A DNA stretch of 64,000 nt from Allobosea sp. (GTDB lineage Bacteria > Pseudomonadota > Alphaproteobacteria > Rhizobiales > Beijerinckiaceae), in the NCBI RefSeq assembly GCF_030695125.1, contig NZ_JAUYTP010000058.1, positions 1 to 64,000 on the forward strand. Direction: 5' to 3'. Under the pieces are notes generated by a model, which did not search any database, was not told the origin of the DNA, and saw only the letters and a program-made list of their open reading frames with translations. Positions within the stretch are counted from its first letter, which is position 1; each line of letters starts with the position of its first letter. The position numbers and the translations under genes are program-made. Positions 26,920 to 35,388 of the stretch are shown in pieces.

Positions 26920-27003
26920 GTCATTGCGAGGAGCGCAGCGACGAAGCAATCCAGGAGGACGGCGAGCGGGCCGGCTGGATTGCTTCGCTGCGCTCGCAAT
27001 GAC
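26920..27003. repeat. Intergenic palindromic element, family B
   Basis: 84 bp, starting GTCATTGCGAGGAGCGCAGC and ending GCTGCGCTCGCAATGAC. The ends are inverted repeats of each other, and inner arms GAAGCAATCCA/TGGATTGCTTCG also pair, so the whole unit can fold into one long hairpin. It lies between the convergent DUF3750 and PLP-lyase genes and may also act as a bidirectional terminator. The same family is found nested at 52020-52107. Confidence 0.88.
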
Positions 27004-27015
27004 GGGCGGCGAGCG

Positions 27016-28299
27016 TCACACCGCCTCCAGCGCCTGGGCCAGATCCGAGATCAGATCCTCGATGTTCTCGATGCCGACGGAGATGCGGATCAGCGCGTCG
27101 GTCAGGCCGATCTCCTCACGCAATTCGCGCGCGACGCCCGAATGCGTCATCGCGGCAGGGTGCGAAACCAGCGTCTCGGTGCCGCCGAGCGAAACCGCGA
27201 GCTTCATGATCTGGAGGTTGTCGAGCAGCGCGAAGGCCTCCTTCTCGCCACCGACGACGTCGAAGGCGAAGGTCGAGCCGGCCGCCGTGCATTGCCGGTC
27301 GAACACGGCCTTGCGCGGGTCGCCGTCCTTGAGGTCGCCGAGATAATGCACCTTGGCGACCTTCGGATGGGCCGAGAGATAGTCGGCGACCAGCCGGGCA
27401 TTCTCGTTGGCGCGGCTCATGCGGATGTCGAGCGTCTCGAGCGAGCGCATCAGCATCCAGCAGGAGTTGGGGTCGAGTTGCGTGCCCAGTGAGCCGCGCC
27501 AACTCTTGACCTGTCGCACCAAGGCTTCAGAGCCGCTGATCGAGCCTCCGACGAGGTCGGAGTGTCCGCCGACATATTTGGTCAGCGAGAGCAGCGAGAG
27601 ATCGGCGCCCTGCTTCAGCGGCTTCTGGTATTTCGGGCCAAGCATGGTGTTGTCGACGACGACCGGCGGGCGATGGCCCTGCGAGGCTTCGAGCTCGTCG
27701 GCGATCATCTTGCAGGCGGCGAGATCGACGAGGCCGTTGGTCGGGTTGGCGGGCGTCTCGACCAGGATCATGCCGACACGCCCCTTGGCGGCGGCGGCCT
27801 TGGCGGTTTCGCGCATCTGCGCGATGTCGAGCCCGTCGGTGAAGCCGAAGGGCGTGACGCCGAAGGCGCCCATCTGGTTCTTCAGCAGGGTCTCGGTGCC
27901 GCCATAGAGCGGGCGCGAGTGGATGATCGTGTCGCCTGGCCGCAGGAAGGCGAAGCAGGTCGTGGCGATCGCTGCCATGCCGCTGGCGAAGACGGCGCAT
28001 TTCTCCGCCTCGTCCCAGATCGCCAGGCGATCCTCGAGGATCTCCATGTTGGGATGGTTGAAGCGCGAATAGACCAGCCCGGGCTTCTCGCCCGGCTTGG
28101 GCTGGCGGCGGCCGGAGGTGAAGTCGAAGAAATCCTTCCCCTGCTGGGCGTTCTCAAAGACGAAGGTCGAGGTCAGGAAGATCGGCGGCTTCAGCGAGCC
28201 CTCCGACATGGCCGGCGAGTAGCCGAAGCCCATCATCAGCGTCTCGGGATGCAACTTGCGGTTGGCGATCCGGTCCTTGTGATAATTGTCTGCGCTCAT
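27016..28299 (-). CDS. Cys/Met-metabolism PLP enzyme (cystathionine gamma-synthase/methionine gamma-lyase family)
   Basis: The 427-residue protein has the family's PLP features: YSRFNHPNMEILEDRLA, SGMAAIATT, the Tyr in RPLYGGTETL, VDNTMLGPKYQKPL and the Schiff-base Lys in SLLSLTKYVGGHSDLVGG. It ends with a SLGGTETLVSHPAAMTHS segment. Whether it cleaves methionine, homocysteine or cystathionine cannot be read from the sequence. It is divergent from an Lrp-type regulator, an arrangement common for methionine gamma-lyase-type genes, which suggests amino-acid-responsive control. Confidence 0.88.
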   Translation of the reverse strand: MSADNYHKDRIANRKLHPETLMMGFGYSPAMSEGSLKPPIFLTSTFVFENAQQGKDFFDFTSGRRQPKPGEKPGLVYSRFNHPNMEILEDRLAIWDEAEKCAVFASGMAAIATTCFAFLRPGDTIIHSRPLYGGTETLLKNQMGAFGVTPFGFTDGLDIAQMRETAKAAAAKGRVGMILVETPANPTNGLVDLAACKMIADELEASQGHRPPVVVDNTMLGPKYQKPLKQGADLSLLSLTKYVGGHSDLVGGSISGSEALVRQVKSWRGSLGTQLDPNSCWMLMRSLETLDIRMSRANENARLVADYLSAHPKVAKVHYLGDLKDGDPRKAVFDRQCTAAGSTFAFDVVGGEKEAFALLDNLQIMKLAVSLGGTETLVSHPAAMTHSGVARELREEIGLTDALIRISVGIENIEDLISDLAQALEAV

Positions 28300-28396
28300 G
28301 ACGATCTCCCTGTCGAACCGCGGCCGGAGGGTGCCGATCCGTTCGCCTGAAGATAAGGCGCTCCGCCGACGATTGCTTGGATGGCTTCGACTGTCT

Positions 28397-28440
28397 AGGA
28401 TTTCATTTCAGCATCATTCTGCCAAATTTCGTTTCATGAG
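28397..28440. promoter_or_regulatory. AT-rich spacer with direct repeats, candidate Lrp site
   Basis: Between the divergent lyase and regulator genes an AT-rich stretch stands out from GC-rich surroundings. It carries TTTCATTTCA (28401-28410) and TTTCGTTTCA (28427-28436), 26 bp apart, next to the regulator's GAGGAG ribosome binding site. Lrp/AsnC proteins often bind such phased AT-rich repeats. The assignment is an inference. Confidence 0.3.
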
Positions 28441-28449
28441 GAGCAGTCC

Positions 28450-28908
28450 ATGCTCGACAGCGTTGATCGCCGCATGCTCGCCGTTCTCCAGGAGGACGGC
28501 CGCATCACCAACCAGGATCTGTCGCAGAAGGTCGGCCTGTCCCCCACGCCCTGCCTGCGCCGGCTGAAGCGGCTGGAGGAGACCGGCGTGATCCAGGGCT
28601 ATTCGGCCACGGTCGATCCCAAGGCTTATGGCCTGCCCTTCAGCGTCTTCGTCTCGGTGCGGCTCTCGCAGCAGACGCAGGAGCACATCGCCGAGTTCGA
28701 GAAGGCGGTCGAAGGCTGGAACGAGGTCACCGAATGCTACCTGATGACCGGCAGCCAGGACTATCTGCTGCGGGTGCTGACCGATGGCATCGAGGGCTAT
28801 GAGCGCTTCCTGAAGCAGAAGATGACCCGGCTGAAATGCATCCAGTCGGTCGAATCCAACTTTGCGCTGGCGACGGTCAAGAAGCGCATCGGCCTGCCGC
28901 CGCTGTGA
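28450..28908 (+). CDS. Lrp/AsnC family transcriptional regulator
   Basis: The 152-residue protein has an N-terminal winged helix (LDSVDRRMLAVLQEDGRITN then LSQKVGLSPTPCLRRLKRLE) and a C-terminal RAM ligand-binding domain with VTECYLMTGSQDYLLRVL. Start ATG 28450 follows GAGGAG. It probably senses an amino acid and controls the divergent PLP enzyme and itself. The fold and length are standard. Confidence 0.92.
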   Translation: MLDSVDRRMLAVLQEDGRITNQDLSQKVGLSPTPCLRRLKRLEETGVIQGYSATVDPKAYGLPFSVFVSVRLSQQTQEHIAEFEKAVEGWNEVTECYLMTGSQDYLLRVLTDGIEGYERFLKQKMTRLKCIQSVESNFALATVKKRIGLPPL

Positions 28909-28912
28909 GCGG

Positions 28913-29809
28913 CTAGCGCCCCGCGAAGACGGCCTCCGCCGCGGCGGCGGCCATCCGCCGCGAATCATGGCCGACGCCCGGCACGACGATCGCGCGCCAG
29001 GGGCTCTCGACCTTCAGCCGGGCCGCCTCGCCGGCCGCCACCGCCATGAAATGGCGCCCGCGCGCCAGCCGGTTCGGGCCCTGCGCATCCGCGCCGCGGC
29101 TGTGGTTCAGTTGTGGATGGGCGGGGTCGTCGTCGCGTTCGCCGAGCATCACCAAAAGCGGTTTTGCGAGGACGGCCGCCAGCGTCGCATCGGTGGCGGG
29201 CGTACCGGCCAGCGAATAGGGATAGGCAAAGCCGCCGGACTTCGGCCGGACGGGCAGCGTGTAATAGCCGGCATTGGCGCTGATGGCGGTCGAAAAGCGC
29301 GCTGCCGTCATCAGCAGGGCCATGCCGTGGACGAATTGCGCGCCTGCCGAGTGCCCGAACAGGACATAGCTCGTTCCGGCGACGCGGCCGCTGGCCAAGG
29401 CGCGATCGAAGAAGCGCTCGATGCTGGCATAGACCCAGCGGTCCGGGTCCGTCTCGTCGCGCACGCCGCCCTGCTGGAACAGCCGCGTCGGGAACCGGTC
29501 CCGGTCGAAATGCGGCGCGGCGATAAGCAGGCCGTAGCGCTCGGCCGCCTCGACCCAGTTTTCGCGGGCGTTCTCGGCATTGCGCTCGAGGCCGTGGATC
29601 GCGATCACCAAGGGGCAGGGCTTCGTCGTACAAGCCGCAGGCACATAGGTCTCGATATTGATCGGCTCGGCGCCGGTGGGCGAGACGTCCTCGTGGATCA
29701 CATGGCTGCGCCCCGCCTCCTGGAAAGGCGTGAGGTCATGCGCCGCGACGATCTGCGGCCCGCAGACCAGCAGGAGCATTGCCACCAAAACCCGGCCGAC
29801 CGTCGCCAT
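28913..29809 (-). CDS. Secreted alpha/beta hydrolase (PHB-depolymerase/feruloyl-esterase-like)
   Basis: The 298-residue protein has a signal peptide (about 22 residues, ending VAA before HDLTPF), an HG oxyanion segment in VIAIHGLERNAEN and the nucleophile elbow FGHSAGAQF; a late GVGHDSRRM supplies the likely catalytic His. It is a periplasmic or extracellular serine hydrolase. Esters are a likely substrate class, but none can be named. It converges tail to tail with the Lrp gene (4 bp between them) and is the third of three envelope hydrolases in a row. Confidence 0.78.
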   Translation of the reverse strand: MATVGRVLVAMLLLVCGPQIVAAHDLTPFQEAGRSHVIHEDVSPTGAEPINIETYVPAACTTKPCPLVIAIHGLERNAENARENWVEAAERYGLLIAAPHFDRDRFPTRLFQQGGVRDETDPDRWVYASIERFFDRALASGRVAGTSYVLFGHSAGAQFVHGMALLMTAARFSTAISANAGYYTLPVRPKSGGFAYPYSLAGTPATDATLAAVLAKPLLVMLGERDDDPAHPQLNHSRGADAQGPNRLARGRHFMAVAAGEAARLKVESPWRAIVVPGVGHDSRRMAAAAAEAVFAGR

Positions 29810-29866
29810 CGATCCACGCCTCCTCGGCGCGGAGTTTGCGCGGGACCGCCCGACCGGGCAAGCCGC

Positions 29867-30889
29867 TCAGGCGCCCTTGCCGCGGTCCATGGCGCGACGC
29901 ACGACCTGCGTAACCTCGCTGTCGGAGAGGAAGAGGTCGTGCCGCAGCATGCTCCAGCCCCGGCCGGAGGTGTCCGCGACGCGCACGCCCAGGGCCTCCA
30001 GGCGCGAGCGGTCGGCCGCTCCGGCGCGCGCGACGCCACCGGCGATGCGGGCGGAGATCGCCAGGGCCCGGTCGCCCGGGTCGATGATCAGCGTCATGCG
30101 GCGGGCGAGCGGGCCGAGCTTGCCGACAGTCTGCTCGAAGGCGTCGATATCGATGTCGGGCGAGGCGAGGACGACGGATCCGATACGGGAATAGACGTCG
30201 GCGGAATCGCGCAGCTCGCGCAGCCCTTCCAGCGTCAGGAAGGTGCCCATCGAATGCGCGACGATGTGGATGCGGCCGACCGTCGGGTTGGCGACGAGGG
30301 CCTGCAGCGCCTTGACGAAGCCGTCGCGCGACCACAGCGCGCTTTCGCGGTCATAGGCATAGTCGAACAGCTTGCCGCCCGACGGCCAGGAGAAGATCGC
30401 GGTGCGGCCCTGGAATTCGAGCGAATGCGAGAGCTGGCCGGCGCTGCGCGCCGCGGATTCGAAGGTCTCGTTGTAGCCATGCACATAGAGCAGCACGTCG
30501 CGGCCGGTCGCGGCTTGCGCGAAAGCGCGGCCAGCCTCGGCCGAGGTCTGGCTGTCGAGGCCGAGCACCGCCCAGTCGCCGCTGACGGCGGAGGAGACGC
30601 GGCCCGAAATCCCGTCCGCGGGCGGTGAAAGACGCGCCTCGGCGAAGGTCAGCGAACCGCGATCCGAGCCGAAGAAGGGCTGGCGCGGGCCGACCGGCTT
30701 GCGCGTCGTCACCACGAGCAGTTCGGGCTCCTTGCCGATCGCGGATGCGTCGGCGCGGGTTGGCTCCGAGAAGGGCGAGACGGTGACCTCGCTCTGGGCA
30801 CAGGCCGAGAGCGACAGCGCGAGCAGCGCGGCGAGCGCTGCACGACGGCAGGTGGGAGCGTGCCGCAAACCAAGCATCGTGTCGGGCAT
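29867..30889 (-). CDS. Lipoprotein alpha/beta hydrolase (DUF900), first paralogue
   Basis: The 340-residue protein has a lipobox ending LSLSAC (Cys near residue 29), so it should be lipid-anchored. The DUF900 core is visible: VLLYVHGYNETFE (oxyanion), IFSWPSGGKLFDYAYDRESA and the nucleophile elbow VAHSMGTFLTLEGLR; DIDIDAFEQT and a late His (MLRHDLF) follow. It is a Ser hydrolase at the cell envelope with unknown substrate. Its neighbour at 30999-32174 is a paralogue in the same orientation. A CtrA-like box lies about 40 bp upstream. Confidence 0.85.
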   Translation of the reverse strand: MPDTMLGLRHAPTCRRAALAALLALSLSACAQSEVTVSPFSEPTRADASAIGKEPELLVVTTRKPVGPRQPFFGSDRGSLTFAEARLSPPADGISGRVSSAVSGDWAVLGLDSQTSAEAGRAFAQAATGRDVLLYVHGYNETFESAARSAGQLSHSLEFQGRTAIFSWPSGGKLFDYAYDRESALWSRDGFVKALQALVANPTVGRIHIVAHSMGTFLTLEGLRELRDSADVYSRIGSVVLASPDIDIDAFEQTVGKLGPLARRMTLIIDPGDRALAISARIAGGVARAGAADRSRLEALGVRVADTSGRGWSMLRHDLFLSDSEVTQVVRRAMDRGKGA

Positions 30890-30927
30890 CCAGTCGATCG
30901 TGAGGGGCCGAATTGGCCAGCGCCCTC

Positions 30928-30942
30928 TTAACGACAGGCTAA
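30928..30942 (-). promoter_or_regulatory. CtrA-like half-perfect box upstream of DUF900 lipoprotein gene
   Basis: TTAACGACAGGCTAA has the TTAA-N7-TTAA layout of a CtrA site with one mismatch (CTAA). It lies 39-53 bp upstream of the start of the minus-strand gene at 30889. A single imperfect match can arise by chance. Confidence 0.25.
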
Positions 30943-30998
30943 CGCGGCCAGAATGCGGCGATCCCCTCGATCACGAGCCATTGCACCGCGACCGTGGC

Positions 30999-32174
30999 TC
31001 AGCGGCCACCCGAGATGATGGTCACGGGTGCGGTCACGACCAGCCCCACGGTCGACCCCACGGTACCGACGACGCCGCCCGCGATGTCGCCGAGCCGGTC
31101 GCCGAGCTGGGGACCGGCCGTGGCGATGCCGCCATCCGCCTGCAGACGCTGGCCGATCATCTGCACGACCTTTGGCGAGGAGGCGAACTTGCTGTGGTTC
31201 AGCGGGTCGCCCGACGCCACTTCCGAGAGGTCGATGATGCGCGCGCCGAGCTTCTCGAGTTCGGCGATAATCTCTGTGTCCTTCGCCGAAACGGCCCCCA
31301 ACCGCGTCTTGTCGCCGGCGAAGCGGCGGGAAAAATCGAGCGCGCGATCATCCGCCGAGACGAAGACGGTGACCGGACGCTTGATCTCGCGCATCTGGGT
31401 CCTGAAAACGTCGAGATCGACGTCGGGCGCCGCCAGGATCACGTCGCGAAGCTTGCCACCGAAGGTTCCGTCGCCACGAATCGAGGCTTGGCGCAGCGAC
31501 TCCAGCGTCAGCAGCGTGCCCATCGAATGCGCCAGGATATCCATGCGCGTCGTGCCGAGATCGCGCGCGATGGCCCGCAGATTGAGCTCGAGGAAGTCGC
31601 GCGAATAATAGGCGCTCTCGCGATCATAGGGATAGGCCAGCAACTGGCCGCGCGAGGGCCAGGTGAACAGAACCGGCACGCCCTTGAAGCCCGAATCATG
31701 GATGATCTGGGCGAAGCGGAACGCGGCATCGGCGAAGTTGGTGTTGAACCCATGCACGAAGACCAGCACGTCGCGCTGCGAGGCCGGCCGCTTCAGGATC
31801 TCGCGACCGACGTCGGCGACGATCGGCGCGAGGTCCAGACGCTGCACATTGGTGACGGCGAAATGCTTGGCCGGATCGCTCGGCCCCGAATCCGGCAGTT
31901 CGAGTTCGCCGGTCTTGTGAGCCCGCGGGACCGTGAAATCCAGGCGCGCGAACGCCAGCCGCGCCCCCCGCTCGCCATTGAAGTAGACAGGCTCGGACGA
32001 GGCCTCGCGCGTCGTCGCGACGAACATCTCCACCTTGCCGGCGATATCCGCGGGCGCGCTAGCAGCCGGGTTGATCTGGAGCACGCGCGGCGTCCCGCAG
32101 GCGCCCAGCGCCAGCGGCGCGACGACCGCCCAAACCAGAATCCGAAACCGCATCGCCGCACGCATCGTCATCAT
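30999..32174 (-). CDS. Lipoprotein alpha/beta hydrolase (DUF900), second paralogue
   Basis: The 391-residue protein has a lipobox APLALGAC and the DUF900 pattern VLVFVHGFNTNFADAAFR, LFTWPSRGQLLAYPYDRESA and LAHSMGTLLTLESLR, each matching the downstream paralogue. The catalytic Asp is probably in APDVDLDVF, and the His in GDPLNHSKF. A C-terminal Gly/Val-rich tail (VVGTVGSTVGLVVTAP) could contact membrane. Several ATGs lie close together; 32174 is favoured by GGGGAGAG upstream. The pair probably arose by duplication. Confidence 0.85.
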   Translation of the reverse strand: MMTMRAAMRFRILVWAVVAPLALGACGTPRVLQINPAASAPADIAGKVEMFVATTREASSEPVYFNGERGARLAFARLDFTVPRAHKTGELELPDSGPSDPAKHFAVTNVQRLDLAPIVADVGREILKRPASQRDVLVFVHGFNTNFADAAFRFAQIIHDSGFKGVPVLFTWPSRGQLLAYPYDRESAYYSRDFLELNLRAIARDLGTTRMDILAHSMGTLLTLESLRQASIRGDGTFGGKLRDVILAAPDVDLDVFRTQMREIKRPVTVFVSADDRALDFSRRFAGDKTRLGAVSAKDTEIIAELEKLGARIIDLSEVASGDPLNHSKFASSPKVVQMIGQRLQADGGIATAGPQLGDRLGDIAGGVVGTVGSTVGLVVTAPVTIISGGR

Positions 32175-32292
32175 CGCCTGACAGCTCTCCCCGTGCGCGA
32201 TGCACCGTCGAGACGCCCGCGCGCCTTACGATGACGGCAGAGCCGACCGGCGAAACCTTGTCGCTGGACCCTCGGCCTTGCTAGGGGAGCTT

Positions 32293-33279
32293 ATGGCCGA
32301 TCCTCCCGCTCCTGTCACCGCACTGGTCGCCGCCTTGCTCGCCGGCGACAGGGCGGCGCTGGCGCGGGCGATCACGCTGGTCGAATCACGCCGGCCGGAT
32401 CACCGCCGCCAGGCCAGCGAGCTGATCCAGGCGGTGCTGCCGCGGACCGGCGGCGCCGTCCGCGTCGGGATCACAGGCGTGCCCGGCGTCGGCAAGTCCA
32501 CGACGATCGACGCCCTCGGCAGCTTTCTCACCCAGCGCGGACACAAGGTCGCCGTGCTCGCCGTCGATCCCTCATCGACCCGCAGCGGCGGCTCGATCCT
32601 CGGCGACAAGACGCGCATGGCGAGGCTCGCGGTCGATCCGGCCGCCTATATCCGGCCCTCGCCCTCATCGGGCACGCTCGGCGGCGTCGCCGCCCGGACG
32701 CGCGAGACGATGCTGCTCTGCGAGGCGGCGGGATTCGACGTCGTCCTGGTCGAGACGGTCGGCGTCGGGCAATCCGAGACGGCCGTGGCCGAACTCACAG
32801 ATTTCTTCCTGGTCCTGATGCTGCCCAATGCCGGCGACGAGTTGCAGGGCATCAAGAAGGGCATCATCGAACTCGCCGACATGATCGCGGTCAACAAGGC
32901 GGATGGAGCGGGTGCGACCGCCGCGCGCGCCGCCGCGGCTCAGTATCAGGCCGCGCTGCACATCCTGGCGCCGGCCTCTCCGCTCTGGTCGACGCCCGTG
33001 GTGACGATCTCGGGCCTGACCGGCGACGGGCTCGACGCGCTCTGGGCCAGGATCGAGGATCACCGCGCCCGCCATGAGGCGAAGGGGCTCATCGCCGACA
33101 AGCGTCATCGGCAGGATGTGAAATGGATGTGGGCCATGGTCGAGGATCGTCTCAAGGCGAAGCTGCGCAACGACCCCGCGCTGAAGGCCGCGACGCCGGC
33201 GCTGGAAGCCGCCGTCGCGGCGGGCACGCTGGCGCCGACGCTGGCGGCCGACGACATCGCCCGGGCCCTGGGCCTTTGA
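32293..33279 (+). CDS. meaB: Methylmalonyl-CoA mutase-associated GTPase MeaB
   Basis: ATG 32293 follows AGGGGAGCTT. The 328-residue protein is a G3E-type GTPase: Walker [14 protein letters not shown], the [18 protein letters not shown] motif, [14 protein letters not shown] (switch/Walker B) and the NKAD base-recognition motif. MeaB gates cobalamin loading and protects the mutase encoded at 16.6-21.5 kb, so the two loci act together although 11 kb apart. The next gene starts 4 bp after its stop, so they are probably cotranscribed. Confidence 0.95.
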   Translation: MADPPAPVTALVAALLAGDRAALARAITLVESRRPDHRRQASELIQAVLPRTGGAVRVGITGVPGVGKSTTIDALGSFLTQRGHKVAVLAVDPSSTRSGGSILGDKTRMARLAVDPAAYIRPSPSSGTLGGVAARTRETMLLCEAAGFDVVLVETVGVGQSETAVAELTDFFLVLMLPNAGDELQGIKKGIIELADMIAVNKADGAGATAARAAAAQYQAALHILAPASPLWSTPVVTISGLTGDGLDALWARIEDHRARHEAKGLIADKRHRQDVKWMWAMVEDRLKAKLRNDPALKAATPALEAAVAAGTLAPTLAADDIARALGL

Positions 33280-33283
33280 AACG

Positions 33284-33925
33284 ATGAGGCAAGGTCGAGC
33301 CGACATTCTGGTCACGGGCTTCGGCCCCTTCCCGCGGGTGCGGGTCAATCCGACGACCGCTCTGGCGCGGGCCGTGACGAAGCGGCTGCAGGCCACCGGC
33401 TTCGCAGCCGACGCCCTGATCCTGGAGACGAGCTATGCCGGAGGGCTGCCGCGGCTGCGCGCGCATCTCGCGGATTCCCGCCCCCGGGCGATCCTGATGC
33501 TCGGGCTGGCCGCGCGCGCCCGCAAGATCCGGGTCGAACTCTTCGGCCGCGGCCATGCCAGCCCGCTCCATCCCGACGTCAGCGGGGCGACTCCGACCGC
33601 GAGGCCGGTGCCGGCTGCCCTTCCCCTGCGCACGACGGCCCATCCCCAGGCCGCGCTGGCGGCTCTGCGGCGCCGCGGGCTGCGCAGCGCGCTCTCCCCC
33701 TCGGCCGGGCGCTATCTCTGTGACGCCTGCTATGCGGCCGCCCTCCGGCCTAACCGCAGCAGCGGCGTGCCGGTCATCTTCATCCATGTGCCCTGGCTGC
33801 GCCCTGCCCCCGGTTCGCGCCCGGCACGACGCGTCGCGGGCTTTCGCCCGGCGAAGGCGGTGCTGGTGGCGAGCCTCGCCGAGATCGGGGCCGCGCTCGC
33901 GCGTCAGGGCCGCGGGGCCGGCTGA
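33284..33925 (+). CDS. Pyroglutamyl-peptidase I-like (C15) protein
   Basis: The 213-residue protein opens ILVTGFGPFPRVRVNPT, the hallmark of peptidase family C15. A Cys in RYLCDACYAAAL and a His in VIFIHVPWLRP match the catalytic Cys and His, and a Glu in KIRVEL could be the third residue. It is more divergent and more Arg-rich than typical Pcp, so activity on N-terminal pyroglutamate is likely but not certain. It follows meaB by 4 bp, with no obvious functional tie. Confidence 0.75.
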   Translation: MRQGRADILVTGFGPFPRVRVNPTTALARAVTKRLQATGFAADALILETSYAGGLPRLRAHLADSRPRAILMLGLAARARKIRVELFGRGHASPLHPDVSGATPTARPVPAALPLRTTAHPQAALAALRRRGLRSALSPSAGRYLCDACYAAALRPNRSSGVPVIFIHVPWLRPAPGSRPARRVAGFRPAKAVLVASLAEIGAALARQGRGAG

Positions 33926-33981
33926 TCGACGTGCCGGAACGGCACAGGCGCCGTCGGCACGGTGCTTGAACCACCGCTCGC

Positions 33982-35373
33982 ATGGCGCAAACTCCTCTCG
34001 CGATATCGCGGCGTTCGCTGCTGGCCATGGCTGTTTTCGGGACAGGCTCGCTCGCGGCCGCACCCGGGCTCGGCCAGTCTACACGCGCCGCCAAACCGGT
34101 GCCCCTGGGCGGGTTCGGACTGGAGGCCACCCATTTCGGCTTTCGGCCGGGCGCCGCCGAGGATCAATCGCAGCGCCTGCGGAGCGCACTCGCTGAAGCT
34201 GCACGGCGCCAGGTTCCGCTCGTCATCGCGCCGGGGCGCTACCGCATCGGCCGCGTCAGCCTGCCGGAGGGGGCAAGCCTGATCGGCGTGCCGGGCGCGA
34301 CGACGCTGGTGGCGGCCCAGCCCGGCCCGCTGCTCGAGGCGCGTGGCACCCAGCGATCGTCGCTGACCGGCGTGACGCTGGACGGGCTCGGCCTGCGCGC
34401 GGCCGGCCGCCAGGGCCTGCTCACGGCCGAGGATGTGGAGGTCCTCCAGATCCGCGACTGTGCCTTCGCCGATGCCGGCTCGGTCGGGCTCGTGATCCAT
34501 CGCACGGGCGGCGACATCGAGAGCAGCAGCTTCCGCACCATGCGCGAATCAGCGCTGTTTTCCCTCGACTCGCGGGGGCTTCGCATCGAGCGCAACCGCG
34601 TCGAGGATTGCGGCAACAACGGCATCCAGCTCTGGCGCAGCCAGGCGGGCGACGAGCGCTCCTTCGTGCGCGGCAACCGCGTCGAGCGCATCCGCGCCGA
34701 CGCGGGCGGCGACGGCCCCAACGGCAACGGGATCAGCCTCTACAAGGCTGGCGGCGTCATCATCGAGGGCAACCAGCTGCGCGACTGCGCGCTGACCTTC
34801 ATCCGCAACAACTCCGGCGCCAGCGTCCAGATCCTCGGCAATCAGGGCAAGCGCTGCGGCGAGGTCGGGCTCTATTCGGAATTTGCCTTCGAGGGCGCGA
34901 TCATCGCCAACAACCTCGTCGAGGACTGCGCGCAGGGCGCCAACATCACCAATCTCGACCATGGCGGCCGCTTGAGCGTCTTCGCCAACAACATCGTCCG
35001 CAATGCCCGCAAAGGGCTCTATCCCGGCGTCAAGGAGCCGATCGGCGGCATGGGCGTGCATGTCGAGGCCGAGGCCGCGGTGACCGGGAACGTCATCGAG
35101 GACGCCAGCGAGATCGGCATCTCGCTCGGCTGGTCCTGGGGCATGCGCAATCTCGTCGCGACCGGCAACATGGTGCGCCGGACCGGCATCGGCATCTCCG
35201 TCTCGCTGGTCCCCAAACAGCGCAATGCGGTGATCTCGGGCAATGTCATCGCCGAAGCCAGCCGCGGCGCCGTCGTCGGGACCGAGTACGGGAAGGCGGT
35301 CACGGGGGATCTGACGAAGGCGCCCGACGCCCGGGCGGCGGGCGTGCGGGTCGAGAACAACGCGGTGGGATAA
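33982..35373 (+). CDS. Tat-exported right-handed beta-helix protein (TIGR03808)
   Basis: The 463-residue protein has a twin-arginine signal (SRRSLLAMAVFG, residues 9-20) and then repeated short strands with Asn/Gly turns (for example IEGNQLRDC, ISGNVIAEAS), the pattern of a parallel beta-helix. It matches TIGR03808, a family of Tat-translocated repeat proteins largely restricted to Hyphomicrobiales. It is exported folded to the periplasm; function unknown, carbohydrate interaction is possible. It is a useful taxonomic marker. Confidence 0.88.
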   Translation: MAQTPLAISRRSLLAMAVFGTGSLAAAPGLGQSTRAAKPVPLGGFGLEATHFGFRPGAAEDQSQRLRSALAEAARRQVPLVIAPGRYRIGRVSLPEGASLIGVPGATTLVAAQPGPLLEARGTQRSSLTGVTLDGLGLRAAGRQGLLTAEDVEVLQIRDCAFADAGSVGLVIHRTGGDIESSSFRTMRESALFSLDSRGLRIERNRVEDCGNNGIQLWRSQAGDERSFVRGNRVERIRADAGGDGPNGNGISLYKAGGVIIEGNQLRDCALTFIRNNSGASVQILGNQGKRCGEVGLYSEFAFEGAIIANNLVEDCAQGANITNLDHGGRLSVFANNIVRNARKGLYPGVKEPIGGMGVHVEAEAAVTGNVIEDASEIGISLGWSWGMRNLVATGNMVRRTGIGISVSLVPKQRNAVISGNVIAEASRGAVVGTEYGKAVTGDLTKAPDARAAGVRVENNAVG

Positions 35374-35388
35374 GCCGCGGCCGGTGGC

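Noticed and set aside
26920..27003. A tRNA or structured RNA gene in the long hairpins between genes
   Set aside because: The strong folding comes from repeated end-to-end inverted repeats also found elsewhere in the window; no tRNA-like arms or conserved bases are seen.
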